From: Manis javanica
Taxonomy: Eukaryota; Chordata; Mammalia; Pholidota; Manidae
Direction: 5' to 3'
Assembly: GCF_040802235.1 (NCBI RefSeq)
Contig: NC_133164.1
Coordinates: 110,936,302 to 111,000,301 of the forward strand
Length of the DNA stretch: 64,000 bases
Position numbers and translations under genes: made by a program. Within the stretch, counting starts at the first letter, position 1, and the number at the start of each line of letters is the position of its first letter. Shown here one piece after another: positions 23,475 to 36,225 of this stretch. The notes under the pieces are model-generated. The model did no database searches and was not told where the DNA came from. It saw only the letters and a list, made by a program, of their open reading frames with translations.

Positions 23475-23689
23475 ATCAAATGTAGTGAATTTAATGTAAT
23501 TTGGGTTAAAGCGCTTGCTTTTCTTAGTAAAATCACAGCATGTGGCTTTTTATATCGTAGTTGCTTTTGTGTTATTGTGATACTTTTGTAGACTTGTAAC
23601 TCCAGGATGGTGTAAACACCAGTCTGCACAATTCGTGGGTTTGCCATTACAGGCCTCCCGAACATTGTTCTGCAATATGGTCCCTGTTA

Positions 23690-24138
23690 TGGGTTGAATT
23701 GTGTCTCCAAAAAATATAAAGTCCAAATTCCTTTAGTACCTTAGAATGGGGCCTTATTCGAAGGTAGGGTCTTTACAGAGGTGATCAAGTTAAAATGAGG
23801 TCATGGGGTGAGGTACGGTTGCCCTAATCTGTTTTGACTGGTGTCCTTATAAAAAGGGGCAGTCTGGACACAGAGACAGATACACACAGAGAGAAGGTAA
23901 TATGAAGACACCCAGGGAGAACAGAGCTATCTCCAAGCCCAGGAATACCAAGGACTGCTGCAGACACAGAAGCTGGAAGAGGCAAGGAAGGATTCTTCCC
24001 AGAGCCCTCCGAGGCAGCCCCGCTGGCATGTTGACTGAGCACTTTCAGCCTTCCAGAACAGTGGGACAAAACATTGCTCTTGTTTTAAACCAGCTGGTTT
24101 GTGGTTCTGCGTTACAGCAGCCCTAGCAAACGAATACA
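23690..24138 (+). mobile_element. MLT1-type (ERVL-MaLR) solo LTR
   Basis: Begins GTTATGGGTTGAATTGTGTC, contains TGGTGTCCTTATAAAAAGGGG, and ends ACAGCAGCCCTAGCAAACGA: the standard landmarks of an MLT1-like LTR in sense orientation. Confidence 0.88.
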
Positions 24139-24139
24139 A

Positions 24140-25000
24140 TCCCTCAACAAACTGTTTAAGAGAGAAGGAAGACGTCTTAGCCAGTAGCTTCTATCCCAAG
24201 CCCCTTGGTTTCCAGCAATGAGGCGTAGAGATGGGAGAGACTTGTAAGAGCATGTCCATGTTGTCAGAATTGTGTTCCTTCCTGGTGTGTAATTTATGTT
24301 AACTATCCTACTTATAGATGTCTATCATCACTTATAATAATGCTTTCTTTGCATACTTAATAACTGAAGGGTTTATGCGCAATCATGGAGGTACGAGATG
24401 CTTAGCACAGAATGCTCCCCATCTCTGCGCATGCTCTTCGCCTCCCAGTGGATCCCAAGGAAGACCACTGGGGGGCGGAGATGGCTGCGAACCTCAAATC
24501 GTCTGTCAGGGCAATTGACAGCTAAGCTTGTCTTGGGGAATGAGCCACGTCTTCTTGAGGTCTGGTCTATTCTGCAGGCAGAATCCAATCTAAGCAAGCA
24601 GACAGGTCCTATCTTGACATGTTCAGTCTGTGATGAAACATGCCAAGTTGGCTTTTGGGGTAACCCCCAAGTCCATCAAGTGCCTTGGGAGCCCCCTGGC
24701 GGCTGTTTTGGTACTCTGACTTAACCGGGCCTCGGAGGAGGTGTTGAGAGCAGGTGGCATTTGCAGGAGGAACACTGCACTCCGGACGGACCCCTGTGGG
24801 AGACGACTGGCCTGCCAACATTGCTGGGCAGCCCCATTGCCAAGTGCTTCTAGTTAGGAGGCTAGAAACCTGGGGCCTGTGAAAATAGCTTTCCTGTTAC
24901 TAACATAGACTTTGAAAGGTGTTTTTTTAATAAGGAAAAAAATACTCTCTCCACTATTGCAATGTTATAAAACATAAAGTAGGGATAGAAAAGTCCAATT
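24140..25000. other. Nothing recognised
   Basis: After the MLT1 LTR I see no exon of the expected OACYL C-terminal half and no named repeat. Confidence 0.4.
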
Positions 25001-25436
25001 TTGTTCTGGCTTTTGTTTCAATCTAAAGTTTCCCAGAACTTTAACATTTATAGACTGTGTAGACCATATCTGGATTCTGAAACAAACTGTAGAAAGCATA
25101 AAACATTCATGAGACAATTGGAAAATTGGAACACTGCTAGGTATTCAATGATATTAAGAACTTATTCATTTTTTAATGTGATAATGGTATTGTGGTTACA
25201 TATTTTTTTAAATCCTTTCTGTTTTAGATAAATACCAAAATATTTATGGACAAAATGATGTAAAATCTCATATTAACCTCAAAATAACATTGGGAGGAGG
25301 TGGGATAAATGAGACAAGATTGGCATGGCGTGATAATTTTTGAAGCTGGGTGATGGGTACATAGGACCTCATTATACTGTTTTCTCTAGCTTGGTATGTG
25401 TTGAAAGTTTGTATAATAACAAAGTCAAAAAATTTA
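25000..25436 (+). mobile_element. Old LINE 3' end, sense
   Basis: Ends AAGCTGGGTGATGGGTACAT, a TATACTGTTTTCTCTAGCTT stretch, then TGTATAATAACAAAGTC and A6, a common old L1 3' terminus. The 5' limit is approximate. Confidence 0.6.
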
Positions 25437-25439
25437 GAG

Positions 25440-28290
25440 AGGCAGCAGCATCAGAGAAGAGGGAACTTCAATTGGGGGGCTCCTATTCTAATTCTGGGAT
25501 CCATGTTTCAGCCCCATGTGCCAACATGTGGATAAAAAAGGGTCACAGCAGCAGTGTAGAGTCACCCCTGGTGGACCTAAAAGAATCCAGCCCTCTTTAA
25601 ATTCCTCTTGACTGGTTTTGGGAGGGTCCAGGGAGCTCTCACTTGCCTTGTGAACACCTGGGCTCTGCTATTTCCTTTTTTCTGGGGCTGGCTCTGCTCA
25701 GGGCTTCACCTATTGATGTCCCCCTCTCTGCTCCCCAAAGCCGGCCACTTCTTCTAGAGTTCTCTGGGCAGGTGTGGTACTCAGGCCACTGTGTCCATTC
25801 AGGTCTCCACAAATGCCACAGCAGATAGATCCCCTCTGTCCCCACTTGTGCTGTCTGTGCGTTTTCATTCAGGCTCGGACGCAGGGCTGCTGGGAGCTCA
25901 TCCTGCTTTTATAGAAACTGCCCTGCCGAGTTCCTCCTTCCGGGAGGTCCGCCCTCTCTCCTGGATGCCCTTTGAGTCTGTGGGCACTGGGATGGAAGGT
26001 GAGCGGAGTGACAGCTGCTTCCTCTCTACATTTGTCCTGGGCAGCACTGTGTCTTGGCCCTTACCACCATGACCGGCACATGGTAGGTGTTGAATAAATG
26101 GCAGCTGACACAGTGATGGGATCAACCCCTCCTTCCTTTAGATGAATTCCTTCGCAGAAGGAGGCTCCTCATACAGCCAGGCAAACCCTGTCCACCAGGT
26201 GTTGGATTGCTCGGCTTTATTACAGTCTTTCTCTTCGTTGGCCTAACCAGGTCCCCTTGCAGTGAAGCTCAAAGCGGAGAGGTTCAGGGCACTGAAAGGG
26301 GCAAGAAGCCTTTGGAACATTAGTCCCTAGACCCCACCTGGGACTTCGATCAATGCTGTGCTAATATGTGCTGACAGGCAGCCCTTCTGGTGGCCTACCC
26401 ACACTCACGTCCCTACCTGTCTTGCTGAACAAACCTGATGTTCCAGGATCAATGAGTGCAAACAGACCGAAAGGCTCACAGTCAGTTGAAGCCAGTTTTG
26501 TCCTCCTATGGTGTTTGCCGATGACTGTCCAAGTGTAGTCCAGTGACCGAGCCCTGACCAATGAGACAGTGACCAAGGAGAAGTGTGCTGGGGATTTCTG
26601 GAAAGACTGTCTTTGCTGAAGGGGGTGGGGACACAAAGGAGAAAGTCCCTCCTGTCCTCACCCCCTCAGTGTTGTGAAAGTACGGCGCTGTTTGGCATTG
26701 CGGTACCTTCCTGTAAAATTGGGAGTGGGCAAAGCTGACGCACTGGGGCTGGGAGAGGGACCGGGGACGCAGATGCCAGAGTCCAGAAGGTTAAGGGCTG
26801 TCTGAACTCTGCATTCTGAGGGCTCCCAGGACCTGGGCAGACAGGTTTAGATTTCCAGGAAGAAGGCAGGAAGTCCTTCTCTGGGGCTTCTGACTGGCCC
26901 AAGGGAAAGTCTTACTCTTGGCAGGAGAGGCTCCCCAAAATGTGCCAGCCAGGTCCCCTCCAGTGCAGCTCAAAGCTGACAAGCTCAAACCATAGGTTCA
27001 AAGTAGGGTGACCAGCCTCTCCCGATTTGCTTGGGACTTTCTTGGTTTTAGCACGGAAACTCCCACATCCTGGATCCACAAGGATCAAGCAAACATCAGC
27101 AGGACTTCATCAAGGAGTAGACAGGAAGGTGGTGACAGAGGCACCAGATGGGGACCCCGTGGAGCCTTTGTTTGTTATGTGGCTTAGAGCTATTGATATT
27201 TACTGTATTAGAAGCTGAAAGAAATTTTAAATATTCACTAATTCATTTAAACAACAACAGGTCTATTACATGTTAATGTAACATATTTTTATGGGCAATA
27301 CCTATATTTTCAAAACCAAAAGTTTTAGTGACAAGAATGTCATCGTGTTGCAGTTTTGCAAATCTCTTTGATGTCCTGCACAATGGAGATAGATCTGCTT
27401 CTTAGTTCTCCTGTTTTCAGTCTGTTGCAGTACTGCGCATCATGCAGATTCTGGAAAACTCCAGTGTACGCAATGAGAGAGTAAAGAAGGAAATAATGCC
27501 TTAGTATTATTATGAAAAACACTGACCTTGTAGATCCCCTGGGAGGCCCTCAGGGACTCTGAGGAAGGGGACCTAGATCACTTTGGGAATCAGTGCTTTA
27601 AACTGATCTTCAAATTAAGCAATGAATGACTCTGGGTTACATCCTGCCTGAAAGAAGAGCTCTGTGATGAAGCCCGACACCAACAGCTTCTGAGCAGGGA
27701 CTTATAATTTACCACAGTGCAGGCCATGGTGAGATACACGCTGAAATTTTAGGGGAGTGTGAAAAGAAGAAAACAAAACAAAGCCAACGAACACCAGAGA
27801 CAAGCAATGGGAATACCCTTGACTGAGATTCAAAAAGAAAAACAAAACTTTCACTATATAATATTGAAAATCCTACTGGGTGCAAAAAGAGGGTAGAATG
27901 CAAATAAGCCAAAATGATGGCATGAAGAGTCTTTTACTAGAAGATGTGTACAGAGAAGCAGGAAGGAAGGAAGAAAGCAGGTAAAGGGGTGGCACGTGTG
28001 TCAGCTCCGGCATGTGAAATCAGCGAAGGGAAAGGATTTCTCTTTAATTTTGTTTGTTTTAAGTAGAATTAGAATTTGGAATAGGAAGGGACCTTAGAGA
28101 TTATTCAATGACAACATTTTCCAGGGAGGCAGCTGAGGCCCTGAAAGGTTGTTATCTGTCCAAGTTCATGAACCTGTCACCATGGAACCCGGGACAGAAC
28201 TTGTTCTTCCTGCTCGTCCATATGGGCAGAGGAGAAAAATACCCTCCAACCCCTGACCCCCGTCTCTCACTCTCCTTACATATACTCCTA
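25440..28290. other. No gene recognised
   Basis: Contains a possible L2 end near 26,070-26,105, a possible DNA-transposon end at about 27,003 (TAGGGTGACCAGC), and a pair of similar 40-bp segments at 26,247 and 26,949. No coding evidence. Confidence 0.4.
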
Positions 28291-28294
28291 TACA

Positions 28295-28355
28295 CACAAC
28301 ACATATGTATGTATGTGCATATGCATATGAGTATATGTACATATACATATTCACA
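28295..28355 (+). repeat. TATG/ATAC alternating simple repeat
   Basis: Alternating purine-pyrimidine run of CATATGTATG and ATGCATATG units. Confidence 0.8.
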
Positions 28356-28359
28356 TACA

Positions 28360-29500
28360 TAAACCTGATTTCTGTCTCACTTTCCATATTTCCTCTTAAT
28401 AACGTCAAAATCAAAATTACCTGCCTTGATGATTTTTCTTACCTCCTCTGCACCCAAAACATTTCAAGCAATACTCATAAAACGCTCTCAGACCTTTGGA
28501 GACGTCTGGGCTGTGGCCGACTTCCACCACCTTTCTCCCTTTGGTGGGAGAAGTCGATTCCTGGGCTTTGCTCCCTTTAGTTTGAAGAGAAGTGCTATCA
28601 ATTCAAAAGCTGTAGTTGCAATTGTCCACATAGCCACACGAGGGCAGCACCTGAGAGAACAGCGCACGGAAACTCACCAGAAGCTTCCTGGGAAAACTGT
28701 ATTCTCCTTGAATTGTGATTTAGGAGAGTCATGAGTATTCATGGTTTTCTCTTAAATGGACAGCCTGCTAGGAAATTAAGAATGTCCTGAGGACCGGAAT
28801 AAGTTTTCCACTTAATCCTTTTGGAAAAAAAATATATTATTTCTAATCTCATATATCTGTTATTTTCAACTGAAAACAACTTAAATCTTTTCCATGATTT
28901 CTGCTACCTTCCTTCTGAGGAACTTGAAATGAGCCTTATGTTTTATTTATTTTTCAACTGTTCAGAGGAGGACTGCCTTTCAGACTTGACCTCAGAGTTC
29001 TTGGATCTTGAATACCCAATGCCCTGGACAAATGACCGGACCAGCCCTTCCCACCTCCAGGCCCACCGGGGCCAAGTGACAGTCTTGCTCCTGGGTGATG
29101 GAGATCCCTTGGAGGGCGTTGGCATTCCTGGGTCAGGGGACGGCTGGGAGAGTAGCTCGGCTCCAGGTGTTCTGGGAGTGCCAGGGCCTCCGATCAAAGC
29201 TGCCTGTGGAGGGCCAGCCCAGACACATCACCAGCCTCAGGACACACCCCCTTTGGGAGTGGGGAAAGGGCCCAGTGTCTTCTGGGACCACTCTGGGACT
29301 AGGTACTCCAGACATGGTGCCCTCTGGCATTGCCCGGCTCTCCAGTTGACTCCCAGAGGCTCCTGGAAGCTTCACTGCTGGATCTTCGGGTCTTGAGTGG
29401 AAAGCCACTGACCAGGAAGCTCTCCTCGGAACCAGAACCACAGTGAGACAAAAGTGCACAGGGATTTGGAGGCGGAGCCCGGGGGGAGCGTCTCTATGCA
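28360..29500. other. No gene recognised
   Basis: A 191-codon frame at 28821-29396 (+) is open but lacks any family signature. Its first third comes from AT-rich sequence and the rest from GC-rich sequence, so it is probably chance. Confidence 0.4.
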
Positions 29501-29504
29501 AGTC

Positions 29505-29662
29505 CATCTCTAGAGTGGTCTCTATACCAGCAGCAGGCGCAGCTGGGAACTTGTTAGAAATGCAGATTCTCAGTTTCCACCCAGACCACCTGCATCAGAA
29601 ACTCCGGGGATGGGGCCCGGCAATCAGTGTCTCAGCAGGGCCCCCAGAGAATTCTGAGGTCC
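29505..29662 (-). mobile_element. MER5A (hAT-Charlie non-autonomous)
   Basis: GGGAACTTGTTAGAAATGCA, GATTCTCAG, CATCAGAAACTCCGGGGATG and GGGCCCGGCAATCAGTGT match MER5A. Confidence 0.83.
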
Positions 29663-30649
29663 ACTCACGTTGGAGGACCAGGAAAGCAATATTTCAGCGG
29701 GAATGTCCATGGTTGCAAAGCCAGATGAAGCTTGAAGTTACAGAGGAAACAGGAACGAGAACGTAGAACAAGAATAAAAATAGAGAAGAAAAAAATGTCT
29801 AGCAAGCAGAGAATGAAAGGGCTTCCTGTCTCCTGCCTGGGTGTGTGAGAAATGATAGTTGCACCTGCTCCAGGGCATTATCAGCAACTTAATATCTCTC
29901 TAGCGCTTTCCACCTGCTATGTCAAATTTATTTGGCTAAAAACAATTCTTGTGGCAGTGACCTTCTATTCAGCTAATATTATTCCCCTCGCTGCCTCCAA
30001 AACACACAGAGAAATTGGAGGCCTGATGAAAATCTTTGAAGTCTATTAAATAGTAAACCTTCCCAAACACTGTGTACTTTTCAGAGAGAGTTTCTTTTTA
30101 TTGGGATTTTGGATTAGGGAAAGGTTATCTGTCTCCTGTTCCTAGAGGGATGAAGATAAAACAAAAGGGAGGAGAACGTGGCGTGCTGTGTGCTCTGTGC
30201 TTTCCTCCCTCCGCGGGCCGCGCGTGTCCTTCTGCAGCTGTGGGCAGCTGGCGGAGTCTGAAGTCTCTCCTGAAAATACCACCGTGAGCCCGGGAGGCCG
30301 AGGCTGATGTGGTGGTTGATCAGCCGCTCTCCCCGGGATGAGGAAGTTCTCCAGCGTGTGGTGGTTCCTTCCAGATTTCTGCAGCTCTAACTGCTGGAGG
30401 TGCAGGTGGCTTCCTCAGGCCTCAGTTTCTTTTTCTGGAAAATGAGAACTTCAGCGCCTTAGCGCCCCTGGCAGCCGTCTCTGCTCCTCTTCTTTCCTGA
30501 CCCTCCTGGCTCTTGTCTGGGTGAGGTCTATCTCCTCTCCTTGAATTTCCCGCTCTAAGCCACATTCCTGCGCTGTTTTTTCATCTTAAATGAATTTTCA
30601 TTTCATCCAGCCACTTGCCTGTCTTATTTGAATCCCGCAAAACCGAAGC

Positions 30650-30960
30650 CTTGAAATGTAGCGGAATTGGAAGTTAGAAGACCTGAGTTTGAGTCTTGGG
30701 GCAAGCCACCCGAGTGGAGCTTCAATTTTCCCCATCTGTAAGGGGCTTACTGTGTGCCAGACAAGATTACCTCATTTGATCCTCACAATAACCCCCTGAA
30801 ATAGGAACTGAACCACCTTTTGAACTGATGCTGTTACTATCCCCACGTTACGGTTGAGGGAAGTGAGGCTCATAGCAGTGGAGTGCGTTCCCCAGATCGC
30901 ACGGCCAGCAGAGGGCCCAGCTGGATTTCCGTCAGGCCTGTGACCCTGGAGCCTGTGCCC
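30650..30960. mobile_element. Two MIR pieces, head to head
   Basis: A sense MIR piece (GACCTGAGTTTGAGTCTTGG to CCCCATCTGTAAGGGG) is followed by an antisense MIR (ATCCTCACAATAACCCCCTG to CCAGATCGCACGGCCAGCAG). Confidence 0.7.
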
Positions 30961-31349
30961 GTGACCCTCCTTGTTATTCACAGGGGCTCTTCCTGCCTTG
31001 TGGTGTTATAAGGAGGAAATGAGACATGTGTAAGAACCGTCTGAAAAAGTTGAACGGTCACAGAAAGGGAAGGAAGTGGGCTGTACTTTTTTCAAGCTGC
31101 AGGCGAGCCTGCTTTCTGTCATCCCTGTCCAGTCACTGGTTCTGTTCAAGTGGTCTTGTCAAATCATTTAACCAAAGTGGGCAAATAAGAGGGAGCAAAA
31201 GGAAAATAATTTTTAAAGCCTGAAGCACAAAGTCATGAACAGAAGCTACAAGATGAACTTGAAGTGCAGGCTGATAAGGCCGGAACAGTAAACTAGGCTC
31301 TGCTTCATGGAGGCAGTGACAATCCTGTGCCTCCCCTACCCCCAACCCC

Positions 31350-32335
31350 ACCAACCTTAACAGCCACTCACCAAAGAAGATATACAGATGCAAATAAACA
31401 TACAAAAAGATGCTTCCTGTGTCATCAGGGAAACGGAAATTAAAATGACAAGATAGCACTACATACCTATTAGAATGACCAAAATCTGGAACACTGACAA
31501 CACGAAATGCTGGAGAGAATGTGGAGTGACAGGAACTCTCACTGGTGGCTGTAGGAATACAAAACAGTACAGCCACTTTGGGACCCGCCTTGGTGGTTTC
31601 TTACACAACTAAACATACTCTTACCGTATGATCCAGGACTTGTGGCCCATGGTACTTACCCAAAGGCGTTGAAAACTTATGTCCACACAAAACCTGCACA
31701 TGGATATTTACAGCAGCTTTATTCATAACTGTCTAAACTTGGAAACAACCAAGATGTCCCTCAGTAGGCGAGTGGATAAATAAACTGTGGTCGATCCGGA
31801 CAATGGAATATGATCCAGCGCCTAAGAGAAATGAGCTACCAACCTATGAAAAGACGTGGAGAAATCTTCAATGCATATTACTGGGTGAAAGAAACCAATC
31901 GGAAAAGGCTACTGCTGTATGATTCCAACTCTACAACCTTCTGGAAACCGCAAAATGATGGAGATGGTAAAAAGACCAGCGGTTGCCAGAAGTTAGTAGA
32001 GAGGCATGAATAGGCAGGGCACAGGAATTTCTGAGCCGTGAAGTACTCTCTATGGTAATATAATGGTGGGTACATGCCATCAGACATTTATCCAAACCCA
32101 CAGAATGCTCACACCAAAAGTAAGCTGTAGTGTAAATGACGGATTCTAGGAGATAATGATGCATCAGTGTGGGTCCATCAGCTGTGACCTATGTCCAACT
32201 CTGATGGGGACGCCCGGGGCAGGGGGGCTTGTACACTTGTGGGGTGGGAGCAATATGGGAAATCTCTGCACCTTTGCTCAGTATTGCTGTGCATCTAAAA
32301 CTGCCCTCAAAAGTCCTTAAGAAGAAGCAACACAG
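31350..32335 (+). mobile_element. Old L1M/HAL1-type fragment, sense
   Basis: Sense-strand LINE 3' region with GGAAACGGAAATTAAAATGA, CACATGGATATTTACAGCAG and GACCAGCGGTTGCCAG. Strongly diverged, with no open frame. Lies between OACYL and SEC11C. Confidence 0.83.
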
Positions 32336-32339
32336 ATTC

Positions 32340-33365
32340 TCGATTCAGAAAACTTGGAGAGACTAATGGAAGTTAAAGGAAAAGAAATGAACCAACAAAA
32401 ATAAAATCGCTCACAAGTCTATGCCCCAGCAGGGGACAATTTGACGGAACATTTTGGTGTGTATACTTCCAGGACTTTTTCTTCTCTGTACACATTCACT
32501 CCCCTCCCTCCTCAAACAAATTTAAATGTCTGTTTAACTTGGCTTCCAGAGTAACTTCATCACTTTGTGTCTTAATATATCTATGTTTCAGTTGTTGATT
32601 TTGACATTACAAAACAGATGATAACTCTGAAAGCCTGTGATAAGAAAGTATTTCTCTTTGGTATTTGAAAAAAAAAATGCCTATGAGTTCACATTAAAAA
32701 GAAAAAAAAATTCTTCCATAATGACCTGGGTATAAGAAAAGGAACCTTAACAAAGTCCTTTAATATAGTTTACTAGTGATCCGTGTCTATTTATTTATGT
32801 GCCAATTTAAGTACAGCATTTCCTGACCTAACAGTTAGAGACAGACGTGTTTGCTCTATGTAACCAGGCAGTCTGACTGACTGCTGGCCATGTGGGCAGA
32901 GATGTGTTGGCTGGCTATGAATTCAGTAACACCGACTTCATCTGCTCTCAGTTACTCTTCCCAAATTCAGATGCAAACTGATTCTGAAAGAATGTGATTT
33001 CCCAGCAATCCTCCGGCCATCCAGCTTACTTACAGTACCTCTGTGCCACATCTTTAGGCGAAGTGTAAAAATGCTCTCTCTGCAGATGCAGAGGAACAAG
33101 CTACCTAATTCTCTAACCCGTAGACCAGGGGCCTGCTCCTGGACCTTTGATGTGGGGAAGGAAACATGATTTCCTTCCATCCCACTAGTACAAATGAATG
33201 TCATCAATATCTAGTGATCAATTTCTCAAGTGGTCTGCTCTGGTCCACCACAACAGAAAGAGAGATTTTCCTTGCTGCTGTGGACAGGGAGAGTGGGTTT
33301 GGTTAACAAGCTGAGGGATGCTTTCCAGAGGACAGGAAGGAGGGTGATTTTTTTTATCAGATGTG
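32340..33365. other. Nothing recognised
   Basis: AT-leaning sequence between an old L1 and a MIR, with poly-A runs near 32,670-32,710. No gene evidence. Confidence 0.4.
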
Positions 33366-33369
33366 GCAG

Positions 33370-33640
33370 TGACCCTATTAAGGAATTGACATGGATTGAG
33401 AACCTTCTGTGGACCTGAAGATGTGCTAATCCTTTTAGATGGATTATTTTCTCAACCCAACCCAAAGTCACTACTATTGCTTCCATAATATAGTTGAGGA
33501 AAGGGAGACTGAGAGAGGTTAAGTAACTTTCCCAAGGTCACACAGCTAGTAACTGACAGAGATGGGTTTGAACCAAGGCCAGCTGATCCCTGGGCCTTTG
33601 TTCTGCACCAGAACTCAAAGAATAGAGAGCAGTCCTACAG
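33370..33640 (-). mobile_element. MIR SINE, antisense
   Basis: GAGAGGTTAAGTAACTTTCC, AAGGTCACACAGCTAGTAAC and GATGGGTTTGAACCAAGGCC are a textbook antisense MIR. Confidence 0.86.
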
Positions 33641-34329
33641 GCATGGATTCTAGGCTCTGAGAACCAAGATGCTCAAGGAAGCTTTGCCGCAATAGAACAG
33701 AGGCTGTGGCCTGCTGGGCAGCTCCATTCCACTTGTGCCTGCTCCTTGGCGACAGGAACATCCCCCTCATTTACCTCCTCCTGCACTGAGCTCGTGGGGT
33801 TCTGCAAGCCTAATCCTCTACTTGGTGTTCCACGGGGAGGCCCAGGGCCCGTGGCCCGTGGGTGACCAGATCCTTGGGTCTCTTCCAGCCAGTGAATGTG
33901 CTAAATGCCCTTGAACTCTCCTTCCCTGAAATGTCTCTAGGGAGAGCAGGGAAGAGGGGAGCCTTCTGCACAGCGGGCCCTGGGACAATCCCTGATCTCA
34001 GAAGGCTGCTTCTGGGACACCTGACCATTTGTTTCTTGGGTCATGGGTTTAGCGTGAATGTAGGAAACAAATAAAAACCAGAACTTCAAGACTTGACATC
34101 ACCACATTAGTGACACTTTTCTTTAAAAAGTGTTGGAATTTGATTAAAGCCCTAAAACTTGACTCCTGAATGCCTATCTTCTTGGAATACATTCCTTGGA
34201 AGGAGAAATATTTCTTCTCTTTGAATTCACATCTAAATGCCCAGAGTCTTTCTAATTCATTAAATGGCACTGGACAGTTTCATTGAACCTGTCCTTTATC
34301 TTTCATATGTGTATCAACTCCTTTTTTAT

Positions 34330-34780
34330 TAGCTTCACTGGGCCACTGTCAAAGTACCACAGACTGGGTAGCCTGCACAATGGAAATTCATTTTTGCATG
34401 GTTCTGGAGGCTGGGGTCCTCGACCAAGCTGTCAGCAGGTCGATGCCTTCTGAGGGCGGTGAGGCAGAAGCCGCCGGCCTGTCCCCCACTGGCTGCTGGA
34501 GGTCCGAAGTCACCCCAGGCACTACTTGGCTTCGCTGCGTCACCCTGAACTCTGCCTCCACCTTCATGTTCTCTGTGAGCTTGTCCGTGTCCAAATTTCC
34601 CCTTTGTAAGGACACCAGTCCTGCTGGGTTAGGGGCTTGATCCAACTACAACTTCATCTTAATGAATTATTTTTATAACAGCCCTATCTGCAATAAGGCC
34701 ACATTCTGAGGTACCAGGGTGAGGACCTCAACACATGAATGCACTGGGAGGAGAGGATGCAATTCAACGCATCACCTTTC
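34330..34780 (-). mobile_element. MaLR/MLT1-like LTR, antisense
   Basis: Begins near TTAGCTTCACTGGGCCACTG, contains GGTTCTGGAGGCTGGGG and CAATAAGGCCACATTCTGAG, and ends near ATGCAATTCAACGCATCACC. The subfamily is not certain. Confidence 0.68.
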
Positions 34781-35634
34781 AAGACTTTATGTTTCTAATA
34801 AGGCATTTCCAAGGGGCTCTCGGAGACAGGTTTTTCCATGGTGAAAAAGGAGGTTATAATAAACAAAAAATGGTAAAACCTGTCAGGGTTTGGGATCCTG
34901 ACTTCTTTTGACATTGTTTTCTCTCTTCTGCTCTGTCTCCTGTTCCCCACATTTCCTGATACAGCCAAATTGATGGGCAGGCCCCAGGACTTGGCTTCAT
35001 TTATAGCTGTGGGGCGGACTGAAGATGTTTGATTCTTCCGGAGACATTTGTATTGATTTTGTGGTAGCAGGAGGTCTAACGAGCGAGAGAGGCATTTCAG
35101 GGCCGCTTGTGCCCCATAAGGCGACGTGAACGACGGAGGCAGTGGCGTTGCCATCAATCAGACACAGAGTCGGCAAACGGGAGAGAACTGGTGTGGTTGT
35201 GCAGGGAATCCTTCTCTTATTTCCTGTCAGTGTGGCAGGTCAGCACGTCACCTCTTTTCCACAGTGTACATTCCATAGTGGGCTTTTACATATATTAGTT
35301 TCCTTGCTGTTCCATACAGCAGAGAGGGCTGGTAGCTAACCCATGTCACAGCTGAGGGCATTGAGGCTCAGGGTCACCGTGCTCTTGAGGACCTGCCCGC
35401 GTTAAGACTGGACCCTGTTTTTCTGATCTTAGCATAGGACTCTCTGCAGTATAACATGCTGCTCTTCTTATATCAGTGTGTTTTTAGTTTTTGTTTAATT
35501 AAAGTAGCAGAAGTTTTTCTCTAATCGCAAGTGGAACCCAGTAAATAAAGCCATGAAAGGCCAAACCGATCTAGTTGCAATTAAGTAAGAAGCTTGGAGT
35601 CCTGCAATTATTTGAAAAGGTCTCGAATATCTTC

Positions 35635-35745
35635 TGTGTGCCAGGTACTGTGCTAAACTATCAAATTCATTCCTCACATGTCCCCACACGGTAGGTATAG
35701 TACCCTAATTTTAGAGAAGAAACTGATGATCCGAGCAGCTGAGAA
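35635..35745 (-). mobile_element. MIR SINE fragment, antisense
   Basis: TGTGTGCCAGGTACTGTGCT is followed by the antisense middle of MIR, up to the MLT1 insertion at 35,749. Confidence 0.65.
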
Positions 35746-35748
35746 ACG

Positions 35749-36180
35749 TGTTATGAGCTGAATCGCATCTCCCTACAATCCATATGTTGGAGTCCTAACT
35801 CCAATACCTCAGAAGGCGACCTTATTTGGAAATAGGGTCCATTGCAAAGGTAATTAGTTAAGATGAGGTCATACTGGACAGAAGTGGGCCTCTAATCCAA
35901 TATGAGTGTTGTCCTTATAAAAAGGGGAAATTAGGACACAGACATGAACATAGGGAGAACATGGAAATGAAGGCAGAGATCACAGTGACTCAGCAGGAGT
36001 CCAGGAGTGCCACAGGCCATCGGTAAAACTTCAGAGCTGGGAGAGAGGCTTGAACAGATTCTCCCTCACAACCTTCAAATGGCAACACCTTCATCTGGGA
36101 CTTGGGGCCTCCTGAACTGAGAGAGCACCGTCGTCTGTCCCCCACTTGTGTTCTTCAGTATTGTAGCCCTAGTAAAGTAG
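35749..36180 (+). mobile_element. MLT1-type (ERVL-MaLR) solo LTR
   Basis: Starts GTTATGAGCTGAATCGCATC, has CTTATTTGGAAATAGGGTC and TTGTCCTTATAAAAAGGGGA, and ends TGTAGCCCTAGTAAAG. It lies about 50 bp before inverted-duplication arm A. Confidence 0.87.
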
Positions 36181-36225
36181 CACACCTGGCATGGAGTGGA
36201 GCCCGGCAGCAAATCCAGGCTGGGC

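Noticed and set aside
23348-23665. 105-codon minus-strand frame
   Set aside because: Its C-terminal part is L1 ORF2 and its N-terminal part is flanking DNA beyond the L1 target-site duplication, so it is a chance fusion frame.
28821-29396. 191-codon open frame
   Set aside because: Two halves of very different base composition and no family features.
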